The notes under the pieces were generated by a model. That model had not been told where the DNA came from, made no database searches, and was given only the letters and a program-made list of their open reading frames with translations. Shown piece by piece: positions 16,636-25,983 of a DNA stretch of 64,000 bases. Numbering within the stretch: position 1 is the stretch's first letter; every line of letters begins with the position of its first letter. Origin of the DNA: Roseomonas sp. GTDB taxonomy: Bacteria > Pseudomonadota > Alphaproteobacteria > Acetobacterales > Acetobacteraceae. The stretch covers positions 186,001 through 250,000 of the forward strand of contig JADCGA010000011.1 of NCBI GenBank assembly GCA_020249265.1, read 5' to 3'. The position numbers and the translations under genes are program-made.

Positions 16636-17778
16636 ATGACCGAAGAACTGCCCAATCCCGCCCTGCTGCCCGCCGGCTTTGCCGATCTGCTGCCGCCTGA
16701 TGCCGCGCGGGAAGCGGCCTTGGTGGAAGCCATGATGGCCGCCTTCGCTCAGCATGGCTATGAACGCGTCAAGCCGCCGCTGCTGGAATTTGAAGACAGC
16801 CTGCTGACGGGCTCTGGCGCCGCGGTGGCGGATCAGACCTTCCGCCTGATGGACCCGGTCAGCCAGCGCATGATGGGGCTGCGCGCCGATACCACGCCGC
16901 AAGTGGCGCGCATTGCCGCAACGCGGCTTGCCGCCGAACCGCGCCCCTTGCGGCTTTGTTATGCGGGTCAGGTGCTGCGCGTGCGCGGTACGCAATTGGC
17001 GCCAGAACGCCAGCTTCCCCAGGCCGGGATTGAAGTGATTGGCAGCGATGCGATTGAAGCCGATGCGGAAGTGGCGATTGTGGCGGTGGAAGCATTGGCC
17101 GCGATTGGCGTCGCCCCCGTCAGCCTGGATGTGATGCTGCCCAGCCTGACACCCGCTTTGCTGGATGCGGCGACGCTGTCGCCGGCTTTGCGCGTCAGTC
17201 TGGCCCGCGCCTTGGACCGCAAGGATAGTGCGGCGGTTGAAGCGTTCGTGCGTGACTCGGGTGCAACCATTTTGCAGGCTTTACCGGCACTGATGGCGGC
17301 TTCCGGCCCGGCGCCCGCTGCGCTTGCCGCCTTGCAAAAGGCGGAATTGCCCTCTGGCGCGCGCGCCTTGGCGCGGGATGCGGCGGCCGTGATCACCGCC
17401 ATTGCGCGCCGCGCGCCGGGGCTGCGTATCACACTTGATCCCGTCGAGTTTCGCGGCCTTCGCTATCATACCGGCGTTGCCTTCACGCTTTATGGGCCGG
17501 GGCTTGGCGGGGAATTGGCGCGTGGTGGGCGTTATATCTCCCACAATGGCGAACCGGCCACGGGGATGACGCTTTACCCGGATGCCGTGCTGCGCGCGGC
17601 ACCGCGCAGCGCCGCACCAGCGCGGCTTTTCATCCCGCTCGGCGCCGAGGGCGCGGCTTGGCGCGCGGAAGGTTTTGTTACTGTTGCGGCGCTTTCGGCG
17701 GAAGATACGGCCGAAAGCCTGCGTTGTTCTCATGTGCTTCAGGAAGGGCGCGCTGTGGCGCTGCCTCGGAAAGGTTGA
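16636..17778 (+). CDS. hisZ: ATP phosphoribosyltransferase regulatory subunit HisZ
   Basis: HisZ is a catalytically dead paralogue of histidyl-tRNA synthetase that assembles with short-form HisG and confers histidine feedback. The 380-residue protein begins with the family-typical [19 protein letters not shown]. It carries class-II synthetase remnants such as [26 protein letters not shown] and [14 protein letters not shown], and lacks an anticodon-binding domain. ATG 16636 gives the normal N-terminus; a GTG at 16582 is also in frame. Its presence implies a short HisG elsewhere, since hisG is not in the window. It is followed after four bases by purA, a common pairing in alphaproteobacteria. 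Confidence 0.92.
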   Translation: MTEELPNPALLPAGFADLLPPDAAREAALVEAMMAAFAQHGYERVKPPLLEFEDSLLTGSGAAVADQTFRLMDPVSQRMMGLRADTTPQVARIAATRLAAEPRPLRLCYAGQVLRVRGTQLAPERQLPQAGIEVIGSDAIEADAEVAIVAVEALAAIGVAPVSLDVMLPSLTPALLDAATLSPALRVSLARALDRKDSAAVEAFVRDSGATILQALPALMAASGPAPAALAALQKAELPSGARALARDAAAVITAIARRAPGLRITLDPVEFRGLRYHTGVAFTLYGPGLGGELARGGRYISHNGEPATGMTLYPDAVLRAAPRSAAPARLFIPLGAEGAAWRAEGFVTVAALSAEDTAESLRCSHVLQEGRAVALPRKG

Positions 17779-17782
17779 AACC

Positions 17783-19072
17783 ATGGCCAATGTCGCCGTG
17801 ATCGGTGCCCAATGGGGCGATGAAGGCAAGGGCAAGGTTGTTGATTGGCTTGCCTCCCGCGCTGATATCGTGGTGCGCTTCCAGGGCGGGCATAATGCCG
17901 GGCATACGCTGGTGGTGGGCGATCAGACCTACAAGCTTTCGTTGCTCCCTTCGGGCGTGGTGCGGGGCAAGCTTGGCATTATCGGCAATGGCGTGGTGCT
18001 GGACCCGGAAGCGCTGCTTTCCGAAATCGCCAAAGTGACGGCGCAGGGGCTTTCCGTGACGCCTGAGAATCTGCGCATAGCCGATAATGTGCCGCTGATC
18101 CTGCCGCTGCATCCGGCACTGGACAAGGCACGCGAAGCGGCGCGGGGCGATGCGAAAATCGGCACCACCGGGCGCGGCATTGGCCCCGCTTATGAAGACA
18201 AGGTAGCGCGGCGCGCGATTCGTTTGTGTGATTTGGCGGAACCCGAAACGCTGTCCGACAAGCTGGATGAATTGCTCCGCCATCACAATACGCTGCTGCG
18301 CGGCCTGGGGGCGCCGGAATTCGAAAAGCAGGCGCTGCTGGATAGCCTGCTGGCCCTGGCGCCAAAGCTGCTGCCTTTTTCGGAAGCAATCTGGGAACGC
18401 CTGGATGAGGCCCGCACCAGCGGCAAGCGCGTCCTGTTCGAAGGCGCGCAGGCCGTGATGCTGGATGTGGATCACGGCACCTACCCCTATGTCACCAGCA
18501 GCAATACCGTCGCCGGCAATGCCGCCGCCGGGGCGGGCATTGGGCCCGATGCAATTGGCTTCGTGCTTGGCATTGCCAAGGCTTACACAACCCGCGTCGG
18601 TTCCGGCCCTTTCCCGAGCGAATTGCATGATGAGATCGGCAAGCGCCTGGGCGAACGCGGCCATGAATTCGGCACCGTCACCGGGCGCCCGCGCCGCTGC
18701 GGTTGGTTTGATGCCTGCATGGTGCGGCAGGCGGTGAAGGTGGGCGGCGTGCAGGGCCTGGTGCTGACCAAGCTTGATGTGCTGGATGGCCTTACCGAAT
18801 TGAAGATCTGCACTGGCTACTCGGTGAATGGCCAAATCATGAAGCGCCTGCCCACGGGGCAACGCGCGCAAGCGGCAGCGCAACCCATTTTCGAGGTCAT
18901 GCCGGGCTGGCCCGGTTCCACCCGCGGTGCGCGTTCCTATGGCGAATTGCCGGCCGAGGCGGTGAAATATATCCGCCGGATCGAGGAATTGGTGGAAGCC
19001 CCCGTCGTGCTGCTTTCCACCAGCCCCGAGCGTGACGACACCATCATGATGCGCGACCCCTTTGCGGGGTAG
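17783..19072 (+). CDS. purA: Adenylosuccinate synthetase
   Basis: PurA condenses IMP and aspartate using GTP, the first committed step to AMP. It is full length at 429 residues. The GTP-binding GDEGKGK loop is at residues 12-18, with catalytic Asp13 and His41 (GGHNAGHT) in place. [14 protein letters not shown] (IMP binding), [22 protein letters not shown] and the C-terminal TKLDVLDGL base-recognition motif are also present. The frame is open for 67 codons upstream, but ATG 17783 matches the family start [17 protein letters not shown]. It sits between hisZ and an ABC-F gene, all on one strand. Confidence 0.97.
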   Translation: MANVAVIGAQWGDEGKGKVVDWLASRADIVVRFQGGHNAGHTLVVGDQTYKLSLLPSGVVRGKLGIIGNGVVLDPEALLSEIAKVTAQGLSVTPENLRIADNVPLILPLHPALDKAREAARGDAKIGTTGRGIGPAYEDKVARRAIRLCDLAEPETLSDKLDELLRHHNTLLRGLGAPEFEKQALLDSLLALAPKLLPFSEAIWERLDEARTSGKRVLFEGAQAVMLDVDHGTYPYVTSSNTVAGNAAAGAGIGPDAIGFVLGIAKAYTTRVGSGPFPSELHDEIGKRLGERGHEFGTVTGRPRRCGWFDACMVRQAVKVGGVQGLVLTKLDVLDGLTELKICTGYSVNGQIMKRLPTGQRAQAAAQPIFEVMPGWPGSTRGARSYGELPAEAVKYIRRIEELVEAPVVLLSTSPERDDTIMMRDPFAG

Positions 19073-19075
19073 CTG

Positions 19076-20887
19076 ATGGCCGCACCCCCGCTTTTGATCC
19101 TGCAGGATATCCGCCTGGGCTTTGGCACCACGCGGCTTTTGGATGGCGCCTCGCTTTCCGTGGCGCCTGGCGAAAGGCTGGCGCTGGTCGGGCGTAATGG
19201 ATCGGGCAAGTCAACATTGTTGAAGATCGCCGCCGGGCTGATTGAAGCGGAAGGCGGCACACGCTTTCTACAGCCAGGCGCCACGCTGCGCGTTTTGGAT
19301 CAGGAACCTGATCTTTCCGGCTATTCCGATGTGATTTCCTATGTCGAAGCGGGGCTTGGCCCGGCGGATGATGCGTATCGCGCGCGCTATCTGCTGGAAA
19401 GCCTGGGGATGAGTGGCGCGGAAGCGCCCGCCGCGCTTTCGGGTGGTGAAGCACGGCGTGCGGCGCTGGCCCGCGCCTTGGCGCCAGAACCTGACATTCT
19501 TTTGCTGGATGAACCGACCAATCACCTCGACCTGCCGGTGATTGAATGGCTGGAAGCCGAACTGGCCGCGAGTGCATCGGCGCTGGTCCTGATCAGCCAT
19601 GATCGGCGCTTTCTGGAAGGGCTTTCCCGCGCCATGGTCTGGCTGGATCGCGGCACCACGCGCCGCCTGGAACAGGGCTTTGGCGCCTTTGAGGGCTGGC
19701 GCGATCAGGTGCTGGAAGAAGAAGAACGCGATGCGCATAAGCTTGCGCGCAAGATCGTGCGGGAAGAACATTGGCTGCGCTATGGCGTAACCGCGCGGCG
19801 CAAGCGCAACGTAAGGCGCCTGGAAAACCTGCAAACCTTGCGTACCAAGCGCCGAGAGCGCAGCACCGCGCCCGGGCGTGTGAGCATGGCCGCGACCGAG
19901 GCTGGCGGGTCCGGCAATCTGGTGGTCGCCGCTGACAATATCAGCAAATCCTTTGGTGAGCGCCCGATCGTGCAGGGGTTTTCGACGCGCATCATGCGCG
20001 GTGATCGCGTGGGTATTCTGGGGCCGAATGGTGCGGGCAAGACGACGCTGTTGAATATGCTGATCGGTACGCTGGCGCCGGATGCGGGGCGGGTCTTGCT
20101 CGGCGCCGGGATTGAAATGGTGGGGCTGGATCAGCGCCGCGCGGCGCTTGATCCCGCAGTGACGCTGGCGCAAGCGCTGACCGAAGGGCGCGGCGATATG
20201 GTGCATGTCGGCGGCGCGCCGCGGCATGTGCTTGGCTATATGAAGGATTTTCTGTTCACGCCGGAACAGGCGCGCACGCCGCTTGGCGCGCTATCCGGCG
20301 GAGAACGCGGCCGGCTGATGCTGGCGCGCGCCTTCGCCAAGCCATCCAATCTTCTGGTGCTGGATGAACCGACAAATGATCTGGACCTTGAAACGCTTGA
20401 TCTATTGCAGGAGCTGATCGCGGATTACGCCGGCACGGTGCTGTTGGTGAGCCATGACCGCGATTTCCTCGACCGCTGCGTCACCAGCGTGATTGCCTTT
20501 GAAGAAGCCGGGCGCTGGCAGGAATATGCCGGCGGCTATAGCGATATGGTGGCGCAGCGCGGCCATGGCGTGCGGGCGCGTGCGGTTGAAAAGCAGGCGG
20601 CGGCCCCGAAACGGGAGGGGGCAGTTTCAGCAAAGCCAGCCCCACGCAAGAAGGGCCTGGGCGCGGTGGAGCAGCATGAATTGAAAACCCTGCCGGCGCG
20701 GATGGAAAAGTTTTCGGCGGAAATCGCCGCACTTGAAAAGCGTATCGCCGATCCGGCGTTTTACGCGCGCGATGCCGCTGGCTTTGCCAAGGCGACCAGT
20801 GCCTTGGGTATGGCGCAGGCGGCCTTGCAGCAGGCGGAGTCGCGCTGGCTGGAACTGGAAATCCTGCGCGAGGAAAGCGGTGGGTAG
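19076..20887 (+). CDS. ABC-F family ATPase, Uup-like
   Basis: A soluble twin-ATPase ABC-F protein of 603 residues without membrane segments. Such proteins act on the ribosome or, for Uup, on DNA and ribosome-related processes. The first cassette has GRNGSGKST (39-47), LSGGEARR and LLLDEPTNHLDLP; the second has GPNGAGKTT, LSGGERGR and LVLDEPTNDLDLE. Between them is the basic inter-domain linker (ARRKRNVRRLENLQTLRTKRRER). The C-terminal 80 residues form a charged coiled coil (LPARMEKFSAEIAALEKRI), the Uup-type DNA-binding extension. It starts three bases after purA and ends at a terminator. Confidence 0.92.
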   Translation: MAAPPLLILQDIRLGFGTTRLLDGASLSVAPGERLALVGRNGSGKSTLLKIAAGLIEAEGGTRFLQPGATLRVLDQEPDLSGYSDVISYVEAGLGPADDAYRARYLLESLGMSGAEAPAALSGGEARRAALARALAPEPDILLLDEPTNHLDLPVIEWLEAELAASASALVLISHDRRFLEGLSRAMVWLDRGTTRRLEQGFGAFEGWRDQVLEEEERDAHKLARKIVREEHWLRYGVTARRKRNVRRLENLQTLRTKRRERSTAPGRVSMAATEAGGSGNLVVAADNISKSFGERPIVQGFSTRIMRGDRVGILGPNGAGKTTLLNMLIGTLAPDAGRVLLGAGIEMVGLDQRRAALDPAVTLAQALTEGRGDMVHVGGAPRHVLGYMKDFLFTPEQARTPLGALSGGERGRLMLARAFAKPSNLLVLDEPTNDLDLETLDLLQELIADYAGTVLLVSHDRDFLDRCVTSVIAFEEAGRWQEYAGGYSDMVAQRGHGVRARAVEKQAAAPKREGAVSAKPAPRKKGLGAVEQHELKTLPARMEKFSAEIAALEKRIADPAFYARDAAGFAKATSALGMAQAALQQAESRWLELEILREESGG

Positions 20888-20937
20888 GCCCCCCTTGCTG
20901 CCAGAAAATGCCTTTTGCCATGCAAGTATCCCAATCG

Positions 20938-20964
20938 AACGTCAGCGACGTTTCATTATTTTTT
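20938..20964 (+). terminator. Rho-independent terminator of the hisZ-purA-uup transcript
   Basis: A 6-bp stem (aacgtc at 20938-20943 with gacgtt at 20947-20952) and three-base loop is followed by tcattattttttta. This is a T-rich tract in an otherwise GC-rich genome, 50 bases after the ABC-F stop. Confidence 0.7.
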
Positions 20965-20978
20965 TACTGAAACAGTTT

Positions 20979-21019
20979 ACATCAAATTCAGATTGTTGGT
21001 GTCCTGATTTGATGTTTTT
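20979..21019. repeat. Long AT-rich inverted repeat upstream of the M17 aminopeptidase
   Basis: Arms acatcaaa-t-tcag (20979-20991) and ctga-tttgatgt (21004-21015) form a 12-bp stem with one bulged T and a 12-base loop. A T5 run (21015-21019) follows. It could be a second, stronger terminator for the upstream operon or an operator for the gene at 21089. The region is clearly more AT-rich than its surroundings, as expected of a promoter zone. Confidence 0.55.
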
Positions 21020-21088
21020 GTCGTTAAGGCGCAGATTGTGTTGCACGTCAATTGACGCGATTGGGCGGAATCGGCGATGGAGAATTTG

Positions 21089-22462
21089 ATGGCAGAAGCC
21101 AAACCCGCGAAAGGCATCGCGTCCCTTCCCTTGCACGCTGTGATCGCGGCTGATGTGCCGACTTTTCTCGCCGGGCTGCCGGATGCAACCGCCGCGTTTT
21201 TGCGCGCTTCCGGCTTTGCGGCAAAGCCCGGAGAAATTGCGCTGCTGCCACATGAAAATGGATTGGCAGGCGCTGCAATTGGTCTCGGACATGAAACTTC
21301 ACCCTGGCATTTCGGTAGCGCCGCTTGGGCGCTGCCGGCCGGAAGCCGCTGGCACCTTGCGGGCCGCCTGCCTGATCCTGCTCAGGCTGTTCTGGGTTGG
21401 CATTTGGGTGCCTATCGCTGGTTGCGTCATAAGCACCAAGATCGCCTTCCGGCTGAATTGGTGCTGCCGAGCGGCTGTGAGGAATCAGCGATGATTGCCC
21501 AAGCCATCTGCGCGGCACGCGACCTGATCAATATGCCGGCAGCCGAATTGGGCCCGCAGCAATTGGCGGAAGCCGCGGCAGGACTGGCGCAACGCCATGG
21601 TGGGCGCGCGGAAATCATCGCGGATCAGGCCTTGTCAGAAGGATTTCCATGCATGGCAGCAGTTGGTGCGGGAAGTCCGCGCAAACCGCATTTGGCCATG
21701 CTGCGTTGGGAAGGTGTCGCGGCTGGTCCCCTGATTGTGCTTTGCGGCAAGGGCGTTTGCTTTGACACGGGCGGGGTGGATATCAAGCCATCTTCCGCCA
21801 TGCTGCGCATGAAGAAAGACATGGGCGGTGCGGCGGTGATGCTGGCCGTAGCTGAAATGGTGATGCGTGCGCGGCTGCCGATCCGCCTTCTGGTCCTGAT
21901 TGGCGCGGTGGAGAATGCCGTCTCGGGTCATGCGATGCGCCCCATGGATGTTTTGCGCACGCGCAAGGGGCTGCGCGTTGAAATCGGCAATACTGACGCC
22001 GAAGGAAGGTTGGTGCTGTGTGATTTGCTGCAATTTGCGACAGAGCAGAAACCCGCGATGATCCTTGATGCTGCCACACTCACCGGCGCGGCGCGCGTTG
22101 CGCTTGGCCCTGATTTACCTGCGCTTTTCAGCAATGATGATGCGCTGTCGGAAGGGCTTTTGCGCGCCGGTCTGGCAGTGCGGGACCCGCTATGGCGCCT
22201 GCCCTTGCATGATGGCTATGATGTCTGGCTAGATAGCCCCTTCGCTGATATGTCCAATGTTTCGCAAAAACCCATGGCAGGTGCCGTAACAGCGGCTTTG
22301 TTTCTGCGTCGCTTTGTACCGGAAGGGCAACCCTGGGCACATCTTGATGTCTATGCCTGGAACGACGCCGCGCGCCCAGGCCGGCCCGAAGGCGGTGAGG
22401 CGCAATCCGCGCGCGCCATCTTCGAAATGTTGCAAAACTTTACCGGAGGAAAAGTAATGTGA
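21089..22462 (+). CDS. M17 (leucyl aminopeptidase) family metallopeptidase
   Basis: A cytosolic hexameric-type aminopeptidase of family M17 that removes N-terminal residues from peptides using two divalent metals. The C-terminal catalytic domain has the family signature NTDAEGRL at 301-308. It also has GKGVCFDTGGVDIKPSS (220-236) holding Lys221 and Asp226, and Asp244 in MKKDMGGAA. The N-terminal macro-like domain is short and divergent, giving 457 residues. I choose ATG 21089 because GGAG lies six bases before it; ATG 21077 is four codons earlier. It stands alone behind a terminator and inverted repeat. A MarR-like gene follows 110 bases later. Confidence 0.9.
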   Translation: MAEAKPAKGIASLPLHAVIAADVPTFLAGLPDATAAFLRASGFAAKPGEIALLPHENGLAGAAIGLGHETSPWHFGSAAWALPAGSRWHLAGRLPDPAQAVLGWHLGAYRWLRHKHQDRLPAELVLPSGCEESAMIAQAICAARDLINMPAAELGPQQLAEAAAGLAQRHGGRAEIIADQALSEGFPCMAAVGAGSPRKPHLAMLRWEGVAAGPLIVLCGKGVCFDTGGVDIKPSSAMLRMKKDMGGAAVMLAVAEMVMRARLPIRLLVLIGAVENAVSGHAMRPMDVLRTRKGLRVEIGNTDAEGRLVLCDLLQFATEQKPAMILDAATLTGAARVALGPDLPALFSNDDALSEGLLRAGLAVRDPLWRLPLHDGYDVWLDSPFADMSNVSQKPMAGAVTAALFLRRFVPEGQPWAHLDVYAWNDAARPGRPEGGEAQSARAIFEMLQNFTGGKVM

Positions 22463-22572
22463 CACATTCTTGACATTGATCAGTGGAAAACACATTTCCA
22501 TCCCAAGGAAATTCATTCAGAAATGCCGGCCAATCAATGGACCGGGTCAGTTACGCGAAAAGGAAAACCAAC

Positions 22573-22953
22573 ATGGCCAGCAACAATAACGGATCAGAGC
22601 ATCTGATCAAGGCTCTTCAGGAAACGATCGTTGCCCTTGTGCGACGTGATGCGTATGATCTTTCTTCGCGCCAGCTCGGCGTGATGCTCATCAGCTATCT
22701 CTCGGATGGCCCGCATACGGTGCGCGGTCTGGCTGCGAAGCTGAATGTATCCAAGCCCGCGATCACCCGCGCCCTTGATCGTTTGGGTGATCATGATCTT
22801 GCGCGCCGCAAGCCTGATCCATCCGATCGGCGGTCGGTATTGGTGCAGCGCACGCCGAAGGGCAATGCCTTCATGCGGGAATTGCGCAATACCATCCTGG
22901 CCGCCGAGCAGCGGGTAAATGAAGCGGCCAAGGCCGAGGGTAGCCGCAAGTAG
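22573..22953 (+). CDS. MarR-like winged helix transcriptional regulator
   Basis: A small 126-residue winged helix-turn-helix protein. The core is RQLGVMLISYLSDGPHTVRGLAAKLNVSKPAITRALDRLGDHDLARRKPDPSDRRS in shape (about residues 33-90). The recognition helix is at SKPAITRALDRL and the wing at DPSDRRSVLVQRT, which is the MarR DPxDRR pattern. The N- and C-terminal dimerisation helices are short for MarR. ATG 22573 has an AAAAGGA site upstream; an in-frame ATG at 22483 is possible but unsupported. A TTGACA lies at 22470-22475, but no convincing -10 box follows. Ligand and target are unknown; its own promoter or the M17 gene are obvious candidates. Confidence 0.82.
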   Translation: MASNNNGSEHLIKALQETIVALVRRDAYDLSSRQLGVMLISYLSDGPHTVRGLAAKLNVSKPAITRALDRLGDHDLARRKPDPSDRRSVLVQRTPKGNAFMRELRNTILAAEQRVNEAAKAEGSRK

Positions 22954-23053
22954 CCTCAGCAATGGCGCCGGGCCTGCCTGTGTCCGGCCCGGCTTCGCTT
23001 GACAGGCCCAATCGGCGCTGCTTTGCGGCTGCTGACGCCGCTTGGGCCCCTTC

Positions 23054-23854
23054 ATGACCGATATCGCCTATATAGTTTCAAAAATCCTGTGGTTCCCGGC
23101 GCGGCCAGGGCACTTTGCCCTGCTCGTCGGCGCCATTGGTCTTGCGATGGTCTGGCGCGGGCGGCGCTTTGGCCGCTGGCTGATCTTGGCATGCCTTGCC
23201 TTTTTCTTCGTGTTGATCGCAACCCCCATCAGCCAATTCATCCTGCTGCCCCTGGAAGATCGCTTTCCGCGTCCCGCCGAGGCGCCTCAGCATGTTGACG
23301 GCATCGTGGTGCTGGGCGGCGCGGTGGACCAGAACATCACGGATGAACGGGGCATCCCCGCCATCAATGGCGCGGCTGAACGCATGACAGAAGCCGTGGC
23401 ACTCGCGCGGCGCTTTCCCGAAGCGCGTATCGTCTTCACCGGCGGCCAGGGATCGCTGATACATGGTGGAATGACCGAAGCCGATGTAGCCCGACAATTC
23501 TTTGAACGTCTCGGCCTGTCAGGCCCGCGCGTGATATATGAAACCGCCGCGCGCAATACGCATCAGAATGCGGTCCTGTCACATGCTTTGGTGCAGCCAA
23601 AACCGGATGAGGTTTGGCTGCTTGTCACCTCGGCCAGTCATATGCCGCGCGCCATGGGGGTATTCCGAAAGGCGGGCTGGCAGGGGATTATCGCCTGGCC
23701 GGTGAATTATCGCACAGGGCATAGCCTGGCTGTGCTTTATGATGCGCCCTTTCCGGAACGGCTTGGGCAATTCGAATGGGGTTTTCGGGAATGGCTTGGC
23801 TTGATTGCCTATCGCCTCATGGGCCGAACCGATGCCCTGTTACCGGCACCGTGA
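23054..23854 (+). CDS. YdcF/ElyC-like (DUF218) membrane protein
   Basis: A 266-residue inner-membrane protein of the YdcF/SanA/ElyC (DUF218) family, members of which influence cell-envelope and peptidoglycan precursor metabolism. Two transmembrane helices (about residues 20-34 and 42-64) precede the DUF218 domain. That domain opens with VDGIVVLGGAVD and contains FTGGQGS, the conserved ETAARNTHQNA and VTSASHMPRAMGVF motifs. ATG 23054 is preferred to an in-frame TTG at 23042. The biochemical reaction of the family is not settled. It follows the MarR-like gene by 100 bases. Confidence 0.85.
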   Translation: MTDIAYIVSKILWFPARPGHFALLVGAIGLAMVWRGRRFGRWLILACLAFFFVLIATPISQFILLPLEDRFPRPAEAPQHVDGIVVLGGAVDQNITDERGIPAINGAAERMTEAVALARRFPEARIVFTGGQGSLIHGGMTEADVARQFFERLGLSGPRVIYETAARNTHQNAVLSHALVQPKPDEVWLLVTSASHMPRAMGVFRKAGWQGIIAWPVNYRTGHSLAVLYDAPFPERLGQFEWGFREWLGLIAYRLMGRTDALLPAP

Positions 23855-24000
23855 CCGGCGTGTTTTTGCCTTTATCACGCCATGGAAGCGTGGTGTAAAA
23901 CCCTTCGTTCAAGCAACCAGAAAGGGTCGCCATTCTGCCAGGAACTTGTCGTTGATCCTGATCATTGCTCCCATGACCCCTTGAAACAGGAGACATTCCA

Positions 24001-24474
24001 ATGCTTCGTCGCCTATCCGCGTTCCTGCTGCTGTTCGGCCTTGCCGCCTGCGCGCCGCAGACGAACTCAACTGTTGACCGCAACGCGCTCGGCATCCAGG
24101 GCACCGTCGAACGCGGCACCATCATCGCCATGCGCCCTGTTGCCGTTAGCGGCACGCGCAGCGGCATCGGCGCCACGGCCGGTGCCGTTGGGGGTGGTTT
24201 CCTTGGCAATACCATTGGGGGTGATTGGCGCGCACGCACCGTGGGGGGCGTGGTTGGCGCGCTCGCCGGCGGCGTTGCAGGCGCGGCGATTGAAGAAAGC
24301 GCCACCCGTGGCGAGGCAATGGAATTCATCATCCGCCGTGATGTGGGCGGTGAGCGTGTTGTTACCCAAACCAATGAGCTTGGCCTGCAAGTGGGTGAAC
24401 GAGTCATGGTGACCGAAACCGATCGCGCCCGCCTTTCGCGTGAGGTGCCAGGCACCGCGCCGTCACCGCGCTGA
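24001..24474 (+). CDS. Glycine-zipper outer membrane lipoprotein (SlyB/PcP-like)
   Basis: A 157-residue predicted lipoprotein. The signal peptide ends in a clear lipobox, LAAC, with Cys17 as the lipidated residue. The middle (about residues 58-100) is a glycine-zipper segment (GIGATAGAVGGGFLGNTIGG, then VGGVVGALAGGVAGAA) like the 17-kDa/SlyB family. The C-terminal part resembles the surface-antigen beta region with a basic-acidic strand pattern. AGGAG lies about ten bases before ATG 24001. SlyB-type proteins stabilise the outer membrane under envelope stress; that role here is by family. It appears monocistronic, followed by a perfect inverted repeat. Confidence 0.85.
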   Translation: MLRRLSAFLLLFGLAACAPQTNSTVDRNALGIQGTVERGTIIAMRPVAVSGTRSGIGATAGAVGGGFLGNTIGGDWRARTVGGVVGALAGGVAGAAIEESATRGEAMEFIIRRDVGGERVVTQTNELGLQVGERVMVTETDRARLSREVPGTAPSPR

Positions 24475-24485
24475 TGCCTATATTG

Positions 24486-24512
24486 GCCTAAACCACCATT
24501 TTGGGTTTAGGC
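24486..24512. repeat. Perfect inverted repeat between the lipoprotein gene and hydA
   Basis: Arms gcctaaacc (24486-24494) and ggtttaggc (24504-24512) are perfect 9-bp complements around a nine-base AT-rich centre. It lies 12 bases after the lipoprotein stop and 44 bases before the hydA start. With no T tract after it, it could be either a terminator or an operator for the hydA operon. Confidence 0.5.
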
Positions 24513-24555
24513 TTCCCTCCGAAGGCGCAAGCACGCGCCAAGCGGGGATATTGCC

Positions 24556-25983
24556 ATGGATTTGGTGATCAAAGGCAATTGCATCGTCACACCGCACGCC
24601 ATCGGCCCAGCCGAGATCGGCATTGCGGGGGAAAAGATCGTCGCCATTGCAGCACCGGGCAGCCTGCCCATGCCGCCCGGTGCGCGCGTGGTGGAAGCGG
24701 GCGACAGTATTGTGATGCCCGGCGGCATTGACCCGCACACGCATTGCCTTTGGCCGATTCCCGGGCCGGATGGAAATCTGGATCAGACCCAGGGCGCTTC
24801 CGTGGTGGGCCGCGCTGCGCTTTATGGCGGTACCACCAGCATTCTGGATTTCGTGCGCTGGACCCATGGCAAAACCATCGAAGGCGCCATTGCGGAACGT
24901 GAAGCGGCTTGGAAGGCTGATGGCTGCCCCTGCGATTACGCCTATCACATCATGGTGGAAGGCGATTTGCCGCCCGATATTCCCGCCCAGTTGGGTGAGG
25001 CGATTGAAGCTGGCCACGCCACCACGAAAATTTTCACGACGGATATCACGCCTTCCCGCAAGGGCCGCATGGTGGATTTTGGCGATATCTGGGAAGTGTT
25101 CCAGGTGCTGTCGCGCAAGGGCGGGCTTGGCGTGATCCACGCCGAAGATAATGACATTGTCATGCATATGTACGCCAAGGTCTTCCGCGAAAACCGTGCG
25201 GGCTTCGAGAATATGGCGGAGGTGCATAATACACTTTCGGAAGACCTTTCCTTCCGCCGCGTCATGCGCTTGGCAGAACATGTGCCAGGGACCGCGCTTT
25301 ATATGATGCATGTCTCCGCCGGCAATGGCGTGCGCGCCATTCGCGATGCGCGCGCCAAGGGCCTACCGATTTATGGTGAATCGCTGCATCAATACATGCT
25401 CTACACCAGCGAGGATTACAAGCGCCCGAATGGGCAAATGTATCACACCTACCCATCGCTGAAATCTCAGGCGGATCAGGATGAGTTGTGGGCCGGCGCG
25501 CGTGATGGGTCCATTTCCTGCGTCGCGACCGATGAACTTTGCTGTTCCTTGGCGGTAAAAACGCAAGGCAAGCGCGTGGATGATACAACAGGCGGCAATT
25601 CCGGCGTGGAGCCTCGTGTGGCGGTCATGTATACGGAAATGGTCGGCAAGCGAGGCTTTACGCTTCGGCAATTCGTGGATGCGGTTTCCACCAATGCGGC
25701 GAAGATCATGGGCATGTACCCGCGCAAAGGGGCGATTGCTGCGGGGGCGGATGCGGATATCTGCATCCTTGATCCCAAGCTAAAGCGCATGGTGCGCGCC
25801 GAAGCGCTGCATGAAAGCGATTATACGCCCTGGGAAGGGCGCCAGGTGGATGCCTGGCCCGCCATGACCATTCTGCGCGGCAAGATCATGGTGGAAAATG
25901 ATCATTGGGTGGGTGATGCCGCCGGCGGCAAATGGCTGCCGCGGCGCATTGCGCAGGAAATCCGCACCGCGCCTGCCGTATGA
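24556..25983 (+). CDS. hydA: Dihydropyrimidinase (D-hydantoinase type)
   Basis: A 475-residue cytosolic cyclic amidohydrolase expected to open dihydropyrimidine or hydantoin rings. All binuclear-metal ligands align: His61 and His63 (DPHTH), carboxylysine Lys158 (TTKIF), His195 (VIHAEDN), His252 (MHVSAG) and Asp326 (ATDE). After the last aspartate the usual His of SDH is replaced, giving DELCC, which sets this enzyme apart from its paralogue at the left edge. The closing ADADICILDP and DYTPWEG motifs are standard. A GGGGA site precedes ATG 24556. Its stop overlaps the next ATG (ATGA), tying it to a small unknown protein and a COG0523 GTPase. Confidence 0.9.
   Translation: MDLVIKGNCIVTPHAIGPAEIGIAGEKIVAIAAPGSLPMPPGARVVEAGDSIVMPGGIDPHTHCLWPIPGPDGNLDQTQGASVVGRAALYGGTTSILDFVRWTHGKTIEGAIAEREAAWKADGCPCDYAYHIMVEGDLPPDIPAQLGEAIEAGHATTKIFTTDITPSRKGRMVDFGDIWEVFQVLSRKGGLGVIHAEDNDIVMHMYAKVFRENRAGFENMAEVHNTLSEDLSFRRVMRLAEHVPGTALYMMHVSAGNGVRAIRDARAKGLPIYGESLHQYMLYTSEDYKRPNGQMYHTYPSLKSQADQDELWAGARDGSISCVATDELCCSLAVKTQGKRVDDTTGGNSGVEPRVAVMYTEMVGKRGFTLRQFVDAVSTNAAKIMGMYPRKGAIAAGADADICILDPKLKRMVRAEALHESDYTPWEGRQVDAWPAMTILRGKIMVENDHWVGDAAGGKWLPRRIAQEIRTAPAV

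Noticed and set aside
17678-18883. 401-codon minus-strand open frame across purA
   Set aside because: Antisense to conserved purA, no recognisable motif.
22470-22498. TTGACA at 22470-22475 as promoter of the MarR-like gene
   Set aside because: No convincing -10 hexamer at 16-18 bases spacing.
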